DNA of 64,000 nt from Physcia stellaris (GCA_018902385.1 JABSSW010000029.1:248001-312000), one strand, 5' to 3'; shown: positions 12,501 through 25,347, numbered from the stretch's first letter. Numbers and translations: made by a program. Notes: generated by a model from the letters alone, not told the origin.

Positions 12501-13046
12501 ATGGAGTTGGGATGGGTTCTGGGATTGGGGATACGGACTGGCTCAGGCAATGGGGCTAGAGGAGTGGCGAGAAGGGTGGGCCTGTACTGTCATGGTTTGG
12601 TATCAATGACAGAAAGTTTATCAAGAACGACGAATATATGATGCGAAGGCGAGGTAAGAGAGAGAATCTCTCCGCCCTACACAATCAGTCAAGTTCAATA
12701 CCTATCAGAAAATACATCGTGGGCTTGTTCAATTGGGTGTATTTTTTGAGACTAACGATGACGCAAGATCGTGTATTTGGTAGTGAATTATCGTGTTAGA
12801 CTCCTTGCGTACCGGCTCTGCCTCGTCCCATCTGATGTGCAGGATGTAAAGGAAAAAATGGGGCTCTTTTTAGCTACTGCCCATGGGCCGATCCCTCCTT
12901 CGATCCACTTCAACGCATCGCTCCCGACAAGCTCGACAACAAGGCGGGGAGGGCAGATATCTGTGAGTGACTTTGTAGCACTACGGTATGCCGAACTTGT
13001 TTCGCTCGATCAATTTCTTCTCTATATCCATGCCAAATCCGCCGAA
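12501..13046. other. Intergenic with one unassigned open frame
   Basis: A plus-strand frame at 12771-13073 is open for 100 codons but begins with GTG and has no recognisable motif. It overlaps the end of a more protein-like minus-strand frame. Nothing else seen. Confidence 0.3.
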
Positions 13047-13205
13047 CTACAAGCTGTAGTTCAGGAAATCTAGGTTGTCCCAGCCATGCTCCATGTCTTT
13101 GAATTCGATACGTACTCGGGCGAGGACAAATTTGAGCGTCGGTGGCGTATTCAAGGTTAGAATGTCGTAGAGAGTGATGTCGGTATCGGGAATCAGATCA
13201 ATAAT
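13047..13205 (-). CDS. Probable 3' exon of an unknown protein (53 codons)
   Basis: After a likely AG acceptor at 13206-13207 the minus strand reads IIDLIPDTDITLYDILTLN and then LKFVLARVRIEFKDMEHGWD before a TAG stop at 13047. The mixed hydrophobic/charged pattern looks like real protein. The upstream exon is not clear, and no family is recognised. Confidence 0.3.
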   Translation of the reverse strand: MIDLIPDTDITLYDILTLNTPPTLKFVLARVRIEFKDMEHGWDNLDFLNYSL

Positions 13206-14793
13206 CTTTCATGGTTGCTGTTACGCTGAGATTTGGTAGTATGGGGTTTGTGGTGTCCGTCGAAGATGAAAAGAGCAGGTGCAGCTTTCCTGGTGTAATA
13301 AACAGCTGATTCAGGAGCAGCGACACTTCTCCAATGCGACCAATATCGTCTTACTACCTATTCAAAGGTCTTTCAAGTCTGGATATTCTTGGCAAATCCA
13401 GGAGCTATCCCACAGTCTGGTGTGGTGCTACCTTGCCTCCCATGCATCGTCATGAATACACCCAATATGATAACACGCTTACCCGTGTTTGGCACAAAGC
13501 ATATGAAAACGGTATGAAGACGATATGAAAATGAATCATCTTTTGAATCTTTCCCAAGTCGGGTATTCATAGATCTGTCGATGTATTCTGAAAAAATCTA
13601 GCACCATTTATTACCAGACCATGGGATAACAGAAAGTGTGATCTCAGCTACCTATCCATGACCACATTTACCCACCTGGAGCCTCAATGATGAACCGGAT
13701 ACTGCTTCCGCTTCTCCGTCAGTCTGGAATCTACTTCCATCAGTACATCTGGTTCTGGGACCGGGAGTCACCGAGTAGCAGAGTGGAAACGGGGCGTTAT
13801 TATCAGGGTTTATGTTGAGCTATACCCTGGTGATCGAAGGGTGTACTTTCAACTAGATCTCCTGAATCCCAACTAATGGAATAAATGCTATTGGCTATCT
13901 CGAACGCCTGAAGAGGTTAGCTGACAAATTATTAATTGAGTAGCGCCTCAACTTCTCCTTTCCTCAACAATATAGGAACACTTGTGCTCTTCGGGACGCA
14001 GCCTAGCTTGGCATGAGTACTCAACATGTCCATGTGTTTTCCTCCCCTTCCCACCGCAGGCTTCTGAATTGCCATCAATACATCTAATATGACAAGACGC
14101 GTACCCGTGTTTGGCACAAGGCATATGAAGATGACATGAAAGAAGCATCGACTTCTGATTTTCGTCCTAAGTCGGGTAATCGTAGATCTCTCGGTATATC
14201 CAAAAACTAGCACCACTTGCTACCAGACCATGAGATACTGCTCCGTTGTTCCGAACCTGCTGTACAGTCTCCGATGTCAGCCGTGATTGAACTCCTCTCT
14301 GTATTGCAGGAGGCCAGTAATGTATATGTCAGGTTTAAAAAACATGCGGACGGACAACCCGATTCCTTGTTGAACTTCTCAGAGTAGCGCTCCTAATCGA
14401 GCTAGCTCCAGCTGTTGACTCGGTCAATTGATGGATTGACTACCCACCCATACCCCCCAAGAACCGCTAGTATCCTTTGAAGCTCAACTTAAGATGGTCT
14501 TCTGTTTTCTTCATTCTCTCCTCACTTACGATTCTCTTCATTCTCTCTTCACTCTCACTTCACTTATGACTATCATCTCTTCTCGATACCTGTAAATCTA
14601 CTCTCATATAAGGATATCTATGTTTTCTCGAGCTCTATAACCTCTTCATCATATACTTCCTCACGAGCTTTAAGACAATATACTATATATCATTGCGTTA
14701 TAAAACTAACACTACATCTCAGAACTTGAATATACTTACCAGAAGTTCGCAGTCTAGCAAGAACGACCCAATCTTCTCAAGAGATTTACTATA
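13206..14793. repeat. Diverged direct duplication (copies 13447-13628 and 14072-14237)
   Basis: Two segments about 620 bp apart share long identical stretches, for example ACCCGTGTTTGGCACAA and GCATATGAA, and end at a shared CCAGACCATG. On the minus strand both copies encode related peptides (FICFVPNTGKRVIIL versus FICLVPNTGTRLVIL), so a coding exon may have been duplicated. Flanks are mostly unrelated. 14480-14790 is pyrimidine-rich promoter sequence of the next gene. Confidence 0.6.
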
Positions 14794-16220
14794 ATGCGTC
14801 AAGAATGGGTGACGGACGGAGGTGTTCGAAGGAATGCCCCTGACCTACAGGTGCATCCCTACGAAGAATGGAAAAGTATATCCCGTTGGAAGGCTAACCA
14901 AGGCGTGTCTCCCGAACGCTACTACACGCCGGATGAACTCGATACTCTGGACCAGGACACGAAGACGGAATACTTTAGGACCTGGCCGGAGTTGTGCAAC
15001 TTGGCGGTTAGAGAGAGACAGCGAGCACGAGGGCACAATCCCACTGATCTGAAGCCTGGTGGACCTGCTCCGAATCAGCAGGAATTGGAGGAACGAATCG
15101 CCATGAATAAGGGTCGCGCGGGTCGTCCTCAACCAATTTCCTTTAATCGGACCAGGGCTGCAGAATTGGTCCCAAATTGTCATGCAGTAGCAGATCCGCG
15201 GTCCAGTCATCATAATGCTGGAGAACAGCCCGGCCAAGGTCTGCAGAATGGCGCACATGCATCAACAGCAAATGGTGCATACCAGCGGGGAGCCAATGGA
15301 AATGACTTCATCACTCCGCCAAAAGGCAACAAAGCCATCCGCATTCAACGCCCTCCTCCAACCGCATCATCTGGGAATGTTCAGACGAACGGAGAGCCTG
15401 CCTGGGACGCCAAACCTCCAGGACCCGATGTAAGTTCTTCGTACTTGTTGTTTCTTCTTTTCCTCATCCCCTTTGTAACGCTACCCATTGTGGAGTGAGA
15501 TATGTTCAAAGAGTACTCTCTGTGTCATTTTATCTCAACATTCACTCGAAAGGGAATTGCTGACTGAGTATTGACCAGGCCGACTGGGGCCGACCTGGAC
15601 CTGACCCGGAAGCTCGATCTCGCTTTGATCTTGAGGTCTATAAGACGATTATGGGTTTGAAGGCCAGACCGAAAAGCTGGCCTGAAGCTTTTTCAGACAA
15701 GTCGGTGGCAGAGTTGAAAAGGGAGTTGGAAGCGATGGACAACGCAGCCTTGGAAGAGGAAAGAAAAATCGCCGCTGCCAAGGCCCGTAGCAAGCTCCGA
15801 CGCAACGAAGAAGGCGAATGGGAGTTTGCCAGTATGGAAACAGGAGAGGATCAAGCGTCCGAGCTCTCGCGCTTCCTCGAATCGTGGCCCATTCGAAAGA
15901 ACGCCACCATCGCTCCGCTGGAGGAGGACCGCTGTGTTTTCGAAGGAATCCCGTATGGGTCGGAAGTACGCAATCCTCATCCCCGACAGCTAATCCTGGA
16001 TGAGGACATCCATACCCCGGAACCTCCGGAGCCCATCAAGGAGGCGGCGGCGAAGTTTGAGGAGCTGTCTTGGTGGGCTCTGCCATGGGTCGAGAATGTG
16101 TTACTCCCGGAGTGAGCAGTTTGGGAAGTGTGGGCTAAGACTTACTAACCAACGCTGTGCAGCTCGCAGGACTCATTCGTCAGTTGGCTCCAGGAAAGAT
16201 TGCCATTATGCTGCGAGTAG
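14794..16220 (+). CDS. Orphan hydrophilic protein (join 14794..15429, 15579..16111, 16163..16220; 408 aa)
   Basis: Three exons. Intron 1 (149 nt, GTAAGT...CAG) joins GPD to ADWGRPGPDPEARSRF. Intron 2 (51 nt, GTGAGC, CTAAC branch, CAG) joins ENVLLP-D to SQDSFVSWLQERLPLCCE, replacing a premature read-through stop. The product is soluble and polar. It has a Trp/Tyr-containing N-terminal region (about 1-85), a low-complexity Gly/Asn/Pro middle (about 95-210), and a charged helical segment (KELKRELE-like, about 245-290) before a compact C-terminus. No known domain recognised. Splice-site quality and frame continuity support a real gene; function unknown. Confidence 0.6.
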
Positions 16221-16498
16221 TGAGATAAGTTGCTTTTCTTTTTCTTCCATCTCTGCTTGGGGTTTGGAGCTTGGTGTCCGATGTTTGGGGTCTGATGTAT
16301 GCAGTCTGACTGTTGGATTCTGGGTCTGGGGCTTGAACTTCGAAATTGCGAGAATTATGGTGGCACCTTGTGCAATGATGTAATAGTGGTTCTATTCGAT
16401 TTTCAATATCGAGACGGAGGGTTACTAACCGAATAGGAAGTCGCGTCCGGCTTTATAATTTTTCTTTGGCCACTATTACCTTCTTTCTTATCTACTTT

Positions 16499-16936
16499 AT
16501 GTTGGCTCCAGAGCTGAGTATTTCAACCGTCCGCAGTCAGCCACCTCGCTTACAAGATGACTTACGGACTGAATTTTATGCCGTCCTCGATGGGTTTTCT
16601 TACACGGGGCTGGCGATGAGTGTTCTCGTCTGGCCTCTCTTCCTCTTCGTTTTTGCTGACAAAGCTAGTCTGACCTACACACTCTTTGTTCCCAAATCTT
16701 GTTACCCACTGCTCTCCTTCTTCGCCCTACTGACTAGCATCATAAGTAATGCACTGAATAACGGGTGTCAACCAAGAGCGCCACCTGGACATCCACGAGA
16801 GAAGATAGCACAACCAACAGTTACTCCCGGAAATGGGGCATTTGATTACTCGACTTCAGCGGCTACCCCATCGGGATCTGCGAGATCTCCACCTAGCAAT
16901 ACAATCCTCTCAAGACGCAGTCTCCATTTTCTCTGA
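16499..16936 (+). CDS. Hypothetical membrane protein, doubtful
   Basis: An open frame of about 145 codons from the first ATG contains two hydrophobic segments (GLAMSVLVWPLFLFVFA and YPLLSFFALLTSIISNAL) and a Pro/Ser-rich tail. The frame is open farther upstream without an ATG. No family recognised; could be a chance ORF or an exon. Confidence 0.3.
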   Translation: MLAPELSISTVRSQPPRLQDDLRTEFYAVLDGFSYTGLAMSVLVWPLFLFVFADKASLTYTLFVPKSCYPLLSFFALLTSIISNALNNGCQPRAPPGHPREKIAQPTVTPGNGAFDYSTSAATPSGSARSPPSNTILSRRSLHFL

Positions 16937-19313
16937 GTCGCAGATCTCTTTACAAGATGTACTCTTCGCTGACGTCGTGATCTAGGATTCGTAGATCTCT
17001 TGGCTCTCAGCCATCCAGCAGTCCTACCATAACAGTCCTTCCTACTGCTTCAGATCGTACCATTTCTTTCAAAATTTGCGATGCAGCTTAGCCACCTAGC
17101 TAGAGGAGTCCATGCGGCTGGGTCAATTGTACTCATACCGAGCGAGCATATTGGACGAGTGACCATCTTCCTCGAGTCACAAAGATAAAGCGGCACAGGA
17201 ACAGGACCTCCTCGGAGATCCAATGACACACTTTTTCAAGATGCCTTTTGGGGACGATGAGGAGCGCAATAAATAAGATAAGCCCAGTCCAGAATCGCAA
17301 ATCTAGTTTTTGGACTGCTGTAACATCACGCCTGGCCTTTTTGATCGGAACTTTAATAGGCGATTGCGAATATGGCATCCTCTTGTCCCAGGACCAAGCA
17401 TGGAACGACCTATATCCTGTCACAACCCGTCGTGACCCTATACTCTTCATGATCGGAGATGAACAAAGGGTATTCCGCATCACGACGTCCCAGCTTTCGA
17501 CACCAATATGAGGCAAGGGATGATATTTGGCCGGATAGGCAACAGTACCTATCGATTCAACAATTTCGAACATCTATCGATTAACGCGGTACGTTGGCGG
17601 GCAACATGGTCTCTGCCTCGACTATTACAACCCGAATGATGACTTCAATAAATCTTGCTGACAGGAGCTTTGCCTGACCGACTGATTCAAAAACTGCAAC
17701 TACAACATCTGCGATCTCCAAAATCCGAAAAAGAGCAAAGTGCACTGCTGCAATCCAGGATGGGAATGGTCCACTTGTTTCTTGAAGCTTGCCATCAGAA
17801 CGGGGCATAATCGCACAACAATAAGCCGAGACACCTAGGCATTCAGCCAGTGACCCCGCGATAGAGACCTGGGTTCACCTATTTTGCCTCATGTCCGATA
17901 TCTTCTAGTGAACATATTCTGTATGCTGACCTTGCCCCTTCGAGTTGTTAGATCGAGCCAATTCTTGATACCAACAAGATATGCATGTGTTCTTTGGCGA
18001 CTGGTACATAGCGGTCAATATCATTGCGAAGATTGACGTGAAGTAGGAGGGGGGGGGGCGAATTCTCATGGTATTGTGTTCTGGTTTTATCCTCCATTCT
18101 GTAATTTTTTCATTTTCCTGTCTATCTGCTGTTGAGCGCCGTCTCATCCATATCTCAGCTGCTGCATAAGAATGTCTCGACTCCTGCTTTTTCCTCGATT
18201 GTTTCGACGGGGCAAGGACTTCCATTGTGTCCCAAGCTGATTGACTTGACTTCGTGATTTGTTAGGTGGACCATCGTGCAAGCGCCAATACCCCCAAGGG
18301 TCGAGTGTGTCGCTCCGTCCTCAGGAGATACGATCAGCATGGTTGACTTACAAGCCTCATAAGAGCCAGGCATATATCATTCTCATTTTTCGAAGCAGAT
18401 TTATCGCTCTACATATCCTGCTCCTCTTGCCTTCTCAATAAATCCATCTTCCAATCCCCTGAGGGCGGCAGTGAAAAGAATCATGAATAGCGGGAACGGG
18501 CGAAAAACAGTCGAATGGGAGTCTTACGCGTCGATATGGGGTAGTAGCGATATCATCAATGCAGATGCTGCCGAGATTGAGGTTCGAACACGAATGTGGA
18601 AGGATGGGCCATGGTGTTTGATCTGATTCGGCGAGAGGTATGCGTCTTTGGGCTGAGAGGCAAGCTCTAATCCCCAGATGGGGCTTCTCGCAGCTTTTCC
18701 GTTCGTCTGTGCGTCGACTTCTTGGATCCACCGAGTTACTTTGTTTGAGGCTCTTTGGGGGAAGGATGTTGAGAAGCGAGGGTTGATGAGGATTTCGCTG
18801 TGCGAGACGGGAGTCTTGAAGCGGCAAGATTGACGCTTGAGAGTCTTGTGCAAGAATTCACTCGGAGAGTTAGGGATTATGGAGCTGTAGGAGTAGCGCA
18901 GTGGCTCTTAGGCGGCGAGCCAAGCGGACCGCAAGTCAATGGACTCAATGGACTACACTTGTAGTAGCATACCGCGAACTGGTTAGATCATTTGGTTTAC
19001 AGTAGCATCAAGCTAGCATGTGAATTTTGGTTGTAGTGTCATCATGATGTTCCAGTGCTTCAGACCGGAGCTGAGAAACTTCCGTCGATACGTCTCTGGC
19101 TACAATAACCCCATGGTGATTTAGACGCATACGACCAGTACTTTGGTTCGTCAGAACTTATTGAGACGTGTCGTTGCTTCCTTTACCAATATCCATTGTA
19201 ATGCTTAGCTTCCTTCTATTGCTCTCCTCTGCCGTAGACACTCGCCAGGGTGGAATAGGGCCAGTTGATGAGGTAATGTAAGTCATGCTCGGCCATCCAA
19301 CGCTCTTTTATTT
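16937..19313. other. Mostly non-coding; weak ORFs only
   Basis: Minus-strand frames at 17133-17573 (one hydrophobic segment, FWTGLILFIALLIVP) and 17581-17808 and at 18435-18853 (reading PRFSTSFPQRASNKV) are open but lack motifs, good starts or convincing splice links. A plus-strand 48-codon frame begins at 18484. I cannot call any of them a gene. Confidence 0.35.
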
Positions 19314-21103
19314 TCAAATTACATCCGGATGCGCTGCTTTAACACGATGAAATCGGATCGGCGCCACGATACTGCTTATGCCCGGAGCAGGACCTTCACA
19401 CGTTTCAGCTTGCAAGTCCCAGTCCAATCCACACACAATCCCAGTCTTATCACGTACGAACGAAAGAAGTAGGAGTGGAAGGCTCAAGAATCCTTCCATG
19501 CCCTTTCTTGAAGCGTCGTCTCGTGAGTCGGGTAGAAATGTCCATGTATCGTAGTGGTAGTGGCGGAGCTTCGCCGATTGCCGGGACATGGAGTTTACGT
19601 TAAAACCTAGGACCTCAAGAGACTTTCTAGTGCTAGTGGGTTCTGGAGTTAGCTTGTACACGTTGATTGTCAAGTTGTATTCGGTATTAGTGAAACTTCC
19701 GACGTAATCGTCGATCTGGCCGTGGTCTGTATTTTGAACCCGCTTCGATACCCATTCCTCGACCAGTGCGGCCCATAGCTGCTTTGAGGTATTCGCTGCT
19801 TTCTTTGCGTATTCTTCGAAATCGACGCGAGGTTGCATGTCGAATAATTCTTGAGTAAGCATCTGGGCAACTAGATCCGCAGGATCTCCTCTTCCAGGTG
19901 CCGAGTTCACCATGACAACCACAGCACTACGTGTGGTTGGAAAAGTATACAGAGCTGTTAAGAACCCGTCGAACTCCCCCCAATGCGCGATGGTCAAACG
20001 TGGTGGCCCGGCTTGATTGATCACAGGCGGATCAGGAAACAGAGCGAAATTGGGTCCTATCGACCCCAGCCAAGAAGACGGCAGCATGTGACGAAACCAG
20101 CCGAGACCATAGGTATTTTCGTAGCCGGCGTCTTGAAGAGTGATTGGGCGATGTGCGCACCTTATAAGCTGCATCTGGCGCAGTGGATTCCGAACTGAGT
20201 TCTCCTTTGACCCGTTTTCTGAAGCGTGACTTGGGTCGAAGCCTTCCGCTTCAGCTTCCATGACTGCGCTAGCCCAAGTCAACATGTCGCGAACCGAGCT
20301 CCTTACATAGCCAGCACCTCCCTGAGGATTGCCGTCCTCCAACGCGGACGGGCTTAGCGGAAGTAAAGATCCATCGTCAAGCACAGAGTAACCCCTAGCA
20401 ATATTGCCGTCAGATGGCTGGTTATCTGCTTTAGTACTGCTCCGAGCCATGCCTAAAGGCTTGAAGATACGCTCTTCTAGGAACGTACCCGAGCTCTGGC
20501 CTGTGACCTTGGCGATCAATTCACCGACAAGACCGAAAATCGAGTTGTTGTAGAGCCAACGAGATCTGAAATCATAACATACGGGTAGATTGGAAGTTGT
20601 CTGGACTTGCTGATCTCCTGTAATCCAAAACTCATCATGGAAACCACAGACAAGGTGATCAACGGGCGCTAAGCCAGTACCGTGGGAGCAGAGGTCCAAC
20701 AGCGTCGCTCGCTTGCCAATCTCTGGATCCTTGGAGGTATGAAAGCTAGGTAGGTAAGACTGTACGGGCTCCGTCCATGCAAGTTTGCCTTCTTCAACCA
20801 GAATGCCGCAACAAGCTGTTGTGAAACTTTTAGTGCAGGACGCAACGGGATATACGGTGTCGGCATCGGGCACTAGAGCCTTTTCCACATCAGCGTAGCC
20901 GATGCCATGCGTGAACACAACTTTGTCATGATGCAACACCCCGCAGGCCAGTGAAGGGGTTCCAAACGCCTTGCGAACCTTCTCTATCGAGGGTAGCAAG
21001 TTGTCAAATCTAAGATGGTATCAGTGGGTGCAAGGCTATTTTGGTACGATTCCTACTGATATTGAGTCTCTGGGCTCTCGGTTGTATGGCCACGGACGGT
21101 CAT
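19314..21103 (-). CDS. Serine beta-lactamase-like hydrolase (join 21103..21057, 21009..19314; 580 aa)
   Basis: Class C beta-lactamase/penicillin-binding fold protein. The SxxK nucleophile motif is SCTK (about 20 residues later than S54 of the long exon once exon 1 is added); the YxN motif is YNN, about 97 residues downstream; the third motif is an atypical AHWGEFDGF in place of HxG/KTG. A 47-nt intron at 21010-21056 (GTAGGA donor, TTAG acceptor) adds an N-terminus MTVRGHTTESPETQYQFDN, replacing a non-ATG start. Fungal members act as esterases, peptidases or acyltransferases; LovD belongs to this superfamily, but nothing here fixes the substrate. It abuts the transposon block and is 25 kb from the PKS. 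Confidence 0.8.
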
Positions 21104-21417
21104 CGTTCAAGATCTAGTAGGGGGAGGATTGTGATATGGCACTTCAGAAGTGCTGATGGAAGAGTATTTTGAGTGACAGCAAAGCTCTGCACTCTCCCGG
21201 AAGCTTTTCGCTTCATTTGATTGATGATCGACCAATTCATCAAGCACTCGATGTCGATCTCATATCACATATGCTCAAAACGGTCGAGCCAATCATAGCC
21301 TCTGTACGATGTGATGGCCGTCGATGTGAATACTACGTGTAAGGGAGGAAATTGGAAAGCTTATCTCCGCTGTAACTCCGAACATTTGTCAGCAGCCTGC
21401 TTGGCACTACTGCAGTT
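21104..21417. other. Promoter of the beta-lactamase-like gene and transposon flank
   Basis: Normal base composition, no ORF. It ends at the outer inverted repeat of the transposon block. Confidence 0.4.
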
Positions 21418-21614
21418 TTAGCGTATGCATATCTCATCGGAAAGCTCGCTTAAATGCGGATCTGAAAATCCCCTCCCCGCACCAAGTTTCGATGTGATTT
21501 CTGGAAAATTCAATTCTTAACGCAACGAGATTTTCGATTGCATGTTTCAAATCTCACATTTCTGTACAATTCGCTTAACATATTTTTGATGTTTCGTCGT
21601 CTCGTCGTATCATA

Positions 21615-22454
21615 ATGTCATTCAAAATCGCTATCAAAAAATTTGCAAAATTCAAATCATTCATCGACGCAAACAAAATTTTTCAAATGATTTTTGCAAA
21701 CGCAATCAAAACGAAAAAAGCTCGTAATAAACAAACTCGTGAAAAACGAACAACACGAAATCGTGTTCGTGATATTGTGAATGATATATATCGCGAAAAA
21801 AAAAACGAAAATTTTGACGTTTTTGTCATACGATTCGCAAAAACGAAAATTGAACGTGACGAAATTATACGTCGTCAACAAAAAATTGACGATTTTGAAA
21901 ACGAACGACACGATTTCGAAAAAAAAAATATTTTTACATTTCGTTCATTTGTTACATCTCGTTTTCGAAAAAAAATTTTTATTTTTTTCAATTTTGAATT
22001 TTTGTCGTTTCGAATTTTTCAACATCGACGTCGAAAATTTTTTTTATTTTTTTATTTTGATCGATTTTCAAACAATATTTTCGACGTCGTTGTCAATGTT
22101 GATTTTCACGAAATTGCGATCAACAACAAAAAAAATAAAAAAATCAAAACAATTTACGTTGTCGATCAACAAAAAAAAACGAATGTTGCAATTCGCGTTC
22201 GACATAAACAAATTGTGAAAAAAACTCGTCGTAACGTCGAAAAAAACGTTGAAATGATTGAATTCGAAATTGAAAAAATAAAACGTCGACGTAAAAAAAA
22301 ATTGCTCGTCATGAAAAACATGAATGTTTTATTTTTTGATGAGTTATTGCAATTTCATTTAAACGAAAAAAAGAAAAAAATTGAAAAATTAATTGAAAAT
22401 TTTTTGATGACGATTCGAATCGAATTGAAAATCGACAACAAAATTTTTTGTTGA
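21615..22454 (+). pseudogene. Hypermutated open frame of the TIR transposon
   Basis: 280 codons from ATG, very rich in Lys, Arg, Phe, Ile and Asn and with no Pro, Gly or Trp. That composition is what C-to-T/G-to-A conversion of CCN, GGN and TGG codons would leave. It begins shortly inside the left TIR, the expected place for the first exon of a transposon gene. Original function not recognisable. Confidence 0.4.
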
Positions 22455-24349
22455 AACATTCAATACACGAACATTCGCAAAAGCGAATTCAACATTCAGA
22501 AATTTTTTGAAAACGATTTGATTTACGAAATTATTGTACAAAACGATGACGAATTGAATTGAATCAACAGCAACATTTTGATTTTTGTAAAATCACATTC
22601 GAAAAAAAATGAATTAAACAATCAATGAAAAATTTTTTCGAAATCGAATGAGACGATGTCATTGTTATCGCTAATAAATTAGTCAAAATTGTTATGACGA
22701 AAACGAAAAAAAAATCAAAAATTTTTTTCGAAATTGAAATATTTTTGAATATTCGTTACAAAATCGATTTTTTCAAAATGTTTGCAAAAAAACAAGTCAA
22801 AAATGACGAATTGAAAACGATCAAATCAATCATGAAACGATTTGCTGAAATTATCGTCGATTCAATCGACGATACATTCACGTTCAAAAAACATATTCGT
22901 ATCGATCAATTCAAACTTGAAAAGAAACAATTAATTTCGCTTCGAATGAAAAAAAAAAAACTCGTGAATAAATGACAATGTAAAAACGAACGATGTCGCA
23001 ATTTTGAAATTTGATGTTGATTAAACAAAAAAAATCGTCATTACAACATGAATTCGATTCAAATGAATCGTTGAATCAAAAGCATGACAACAACAATGTT
23101 TGAAATCAACGTTTCGAATTCATTTATTGAATTGTGAAATTTATGACTTTTCGATCAAAATTTTATTATCGCAAATAGTAAACAGTCGTTGAAAAAACAA
23201 AAACGTGAAAAAACGAAAATCACGATCAATTGAATTAAACGTTATCGCGAAGAAAAAAAGCGTCAAAAAAAAAAAAACTACGAACGAAAAATTAAAAAAA
23301 TACAGAAAGCACGTCATCGCAAAGCAATGAATATATCAAATACATTTTTTTCGATTTTTGTTTTTGAATTTTTTTCGATGTTTGTTGCATATTTTGCATG
23401 ATCGCAACAACATGCGTTTTTTGCATATCAAATTTCATATGTTTCGCAAACATCGCATGAATATCAATCACATTCTCAAATGATATATTCATCAATATAC
23501 AATTCGTATGACTTTCAGTTTTCGTCGTCATTTCATAATTTTTCAAGTTAAATATCGATGCGAAAAGAGACTAGAAACGAAATATTGATAATGTAAACGA
23601 TGAATTTCGTAACATTTAAAAGTTTTACATGATTTTCGAATTTATTAGCTTTATAACACGATTTCGTCTGCTTATTCGAGAGAACAAGACGATTTTGTAT
23701 GATAAATTTTCAATTGTTTTTTGTTTTTTGAAAGAATTCAACTCGCATGCATGTGAAAGTTGAAACATTTTTATTGTATGATTTCGAAAAAATTCTTATT
23801 TTATTTGCAAAAATTTAGAAATCAAAATTAAAAATCATTTAACATTCAAAAATTTCGAAATTGATTAATTCAACGTTTAATCGCTCATTAAAAATTTTCA
23901 ATTTTTTTTCGAATATGTATTCATTAACATTATATTTGAAATGTTTCATCGCAAAACGATCACATCGACTTTGTTTCATCGCATGTTTCAAAAATTTTTC
24001 AAATGTGTTTTCAAATCGAAATCACATTTCGTGAAAATGAATTCTGATTCAAATTTTCAAAATCGAAAAACTCAATTCTATTGAATTATAATCTGAAAAA
24101 TAGAGAAAAAAATATTTGATTTTACATTTATGTGTTTCAATGAGTTTTTTGATGCGTGCGTTACAATGAATATTGACGTTGTTCATAATGATCACGTTTT
24201 TGTGAACAAAATAAACGTCGCATAACGATAATAAATCGAATCGTAATTATTCGTAAAAGTCATCAGATTTGAATCAATCTTCTTTGATGTTTGTACAGAG
24301 CAAATAATTTGTTCGTTGAAATCAGTCGAAATTTCGAATTCAACGATTA

Positions 24350-24886
24350 ATGAAATTCATTTCAAATGATGTAAACAGAAAATACATTTCAAGAAATTTC
24401 TCGTTTTCGATTCGCATGATAACGAGCAAATTGCTCAATGAAAACATACGTTCGATGACGTCAATCAATCATTTCATTGAACAAAATCTCGTTCACGCAC
24501 ATTATTTGTTCGACGATAACGTTCAAAAAATTTGCGATTCAATGCAAACGAAAATCATCGTTTCGTCGATAATCAATGCGTTGATTTTTTTTGTTATTTC
24601 ATTGTATTTTTTTTATGAATCGAAAAATTGTAAATTGATGAACGAATATGTTTCATTTTTTTCACAAAAATCACATCATTTTTTTCTGATAAATTCACGA
24701 TTGTTTTTCGAAATATTTTTTCAAAAAATTTTCGACTGCAACGATTATCTTTTTGCACGCGTTCATAAATCGAAAAATGAATCTGAACGAAAAATCATAA
24801 AAAAACATGTTGTTTCGAATTTAATACATCGTGAAAAGTGCGCAATGAATTTCAGCAACGATGTTTGCAAAATTTCATTTCAATAA
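24350..24886 (+). pseudogene. Second hypermutated open frame of the TIR transposon
   Basis: 178 codons of the same skewed composition, just inside the right TIR. It has a hydrophobic stretch probably created by Pro-to-Phe/Leu changes. No family recognised. Confidence 0.35.
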
Positions 24887-25347
24887 AATGTAACGAACAA
24901 GACGAGAGCGAATCGCAACAGATATAACGACTAACATTGTGACGACGAAGAAAGTGAATTGACGACGAAAAAAAAAAATGAATTGATTGCGTGACGAATC
25001 AATATTGCAACATCATGAAAACGCTAAACGAAATATACAAAAATTCGAAGCGATACATTCACTGATCAAATGCGTTGATTTTCGAGCAATGATTTGTTGC
25101 GTTGAAAATTGAATTTTTCAAAAATCACATCGAAATTTGATGCGAAAAGAGAAATTGCGAATCTGCATTTAAACGAGCTTTTCGATGAGATTTTTTCGCA
25201 TTCAATTAGTGAAATTTAGCGTGTTTATTTCGTGATTTTCTTTTTTTCATTTACAATCATCATTATTTCATCAATAATACGTTTATTTTGATCATTGCGA
25301 CGTCGTTTAAATCGTCTGAATCGAGTCTATTACATTATATAAACAAC

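Larger units (their letters stand above)
21432..25190. mobile_element. DNA transposon with about 100-bp terminal inverted repeats, inserted in the piggyBac-like element
   Basis: The left end (21432 to about 21535) matches the reverse complement of the right end (about 25085 to 25190). Both start TCTCATCGRAAAGCTCG and share the blocks TTTCGATGTGATTT and AACGCAAC. The left copy keeps near-normal composition, the right copy is AT-shifted. The interior holds open frames at 21615-22454, 22694-22975 and 24350-24886. They are without Pro, Gly or Trp and I cannot assign them. Long TIRs are compatible with Mutator-like elements, but a 9-bp duplication is not visible (only AT on each side). Confidence 0.6.

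Noticed and set aside
12344-12641. Gly/Trp-rich frames over the G-rich tract
   Set aside because: Low-complexity translation of repeats in three frames.
21418-21432. TTAA target duplication for the piggyBac-like element
   Set aside because: TTAA lies near the right end only; the left flank does not match, so the exact duplication stays unresolved.
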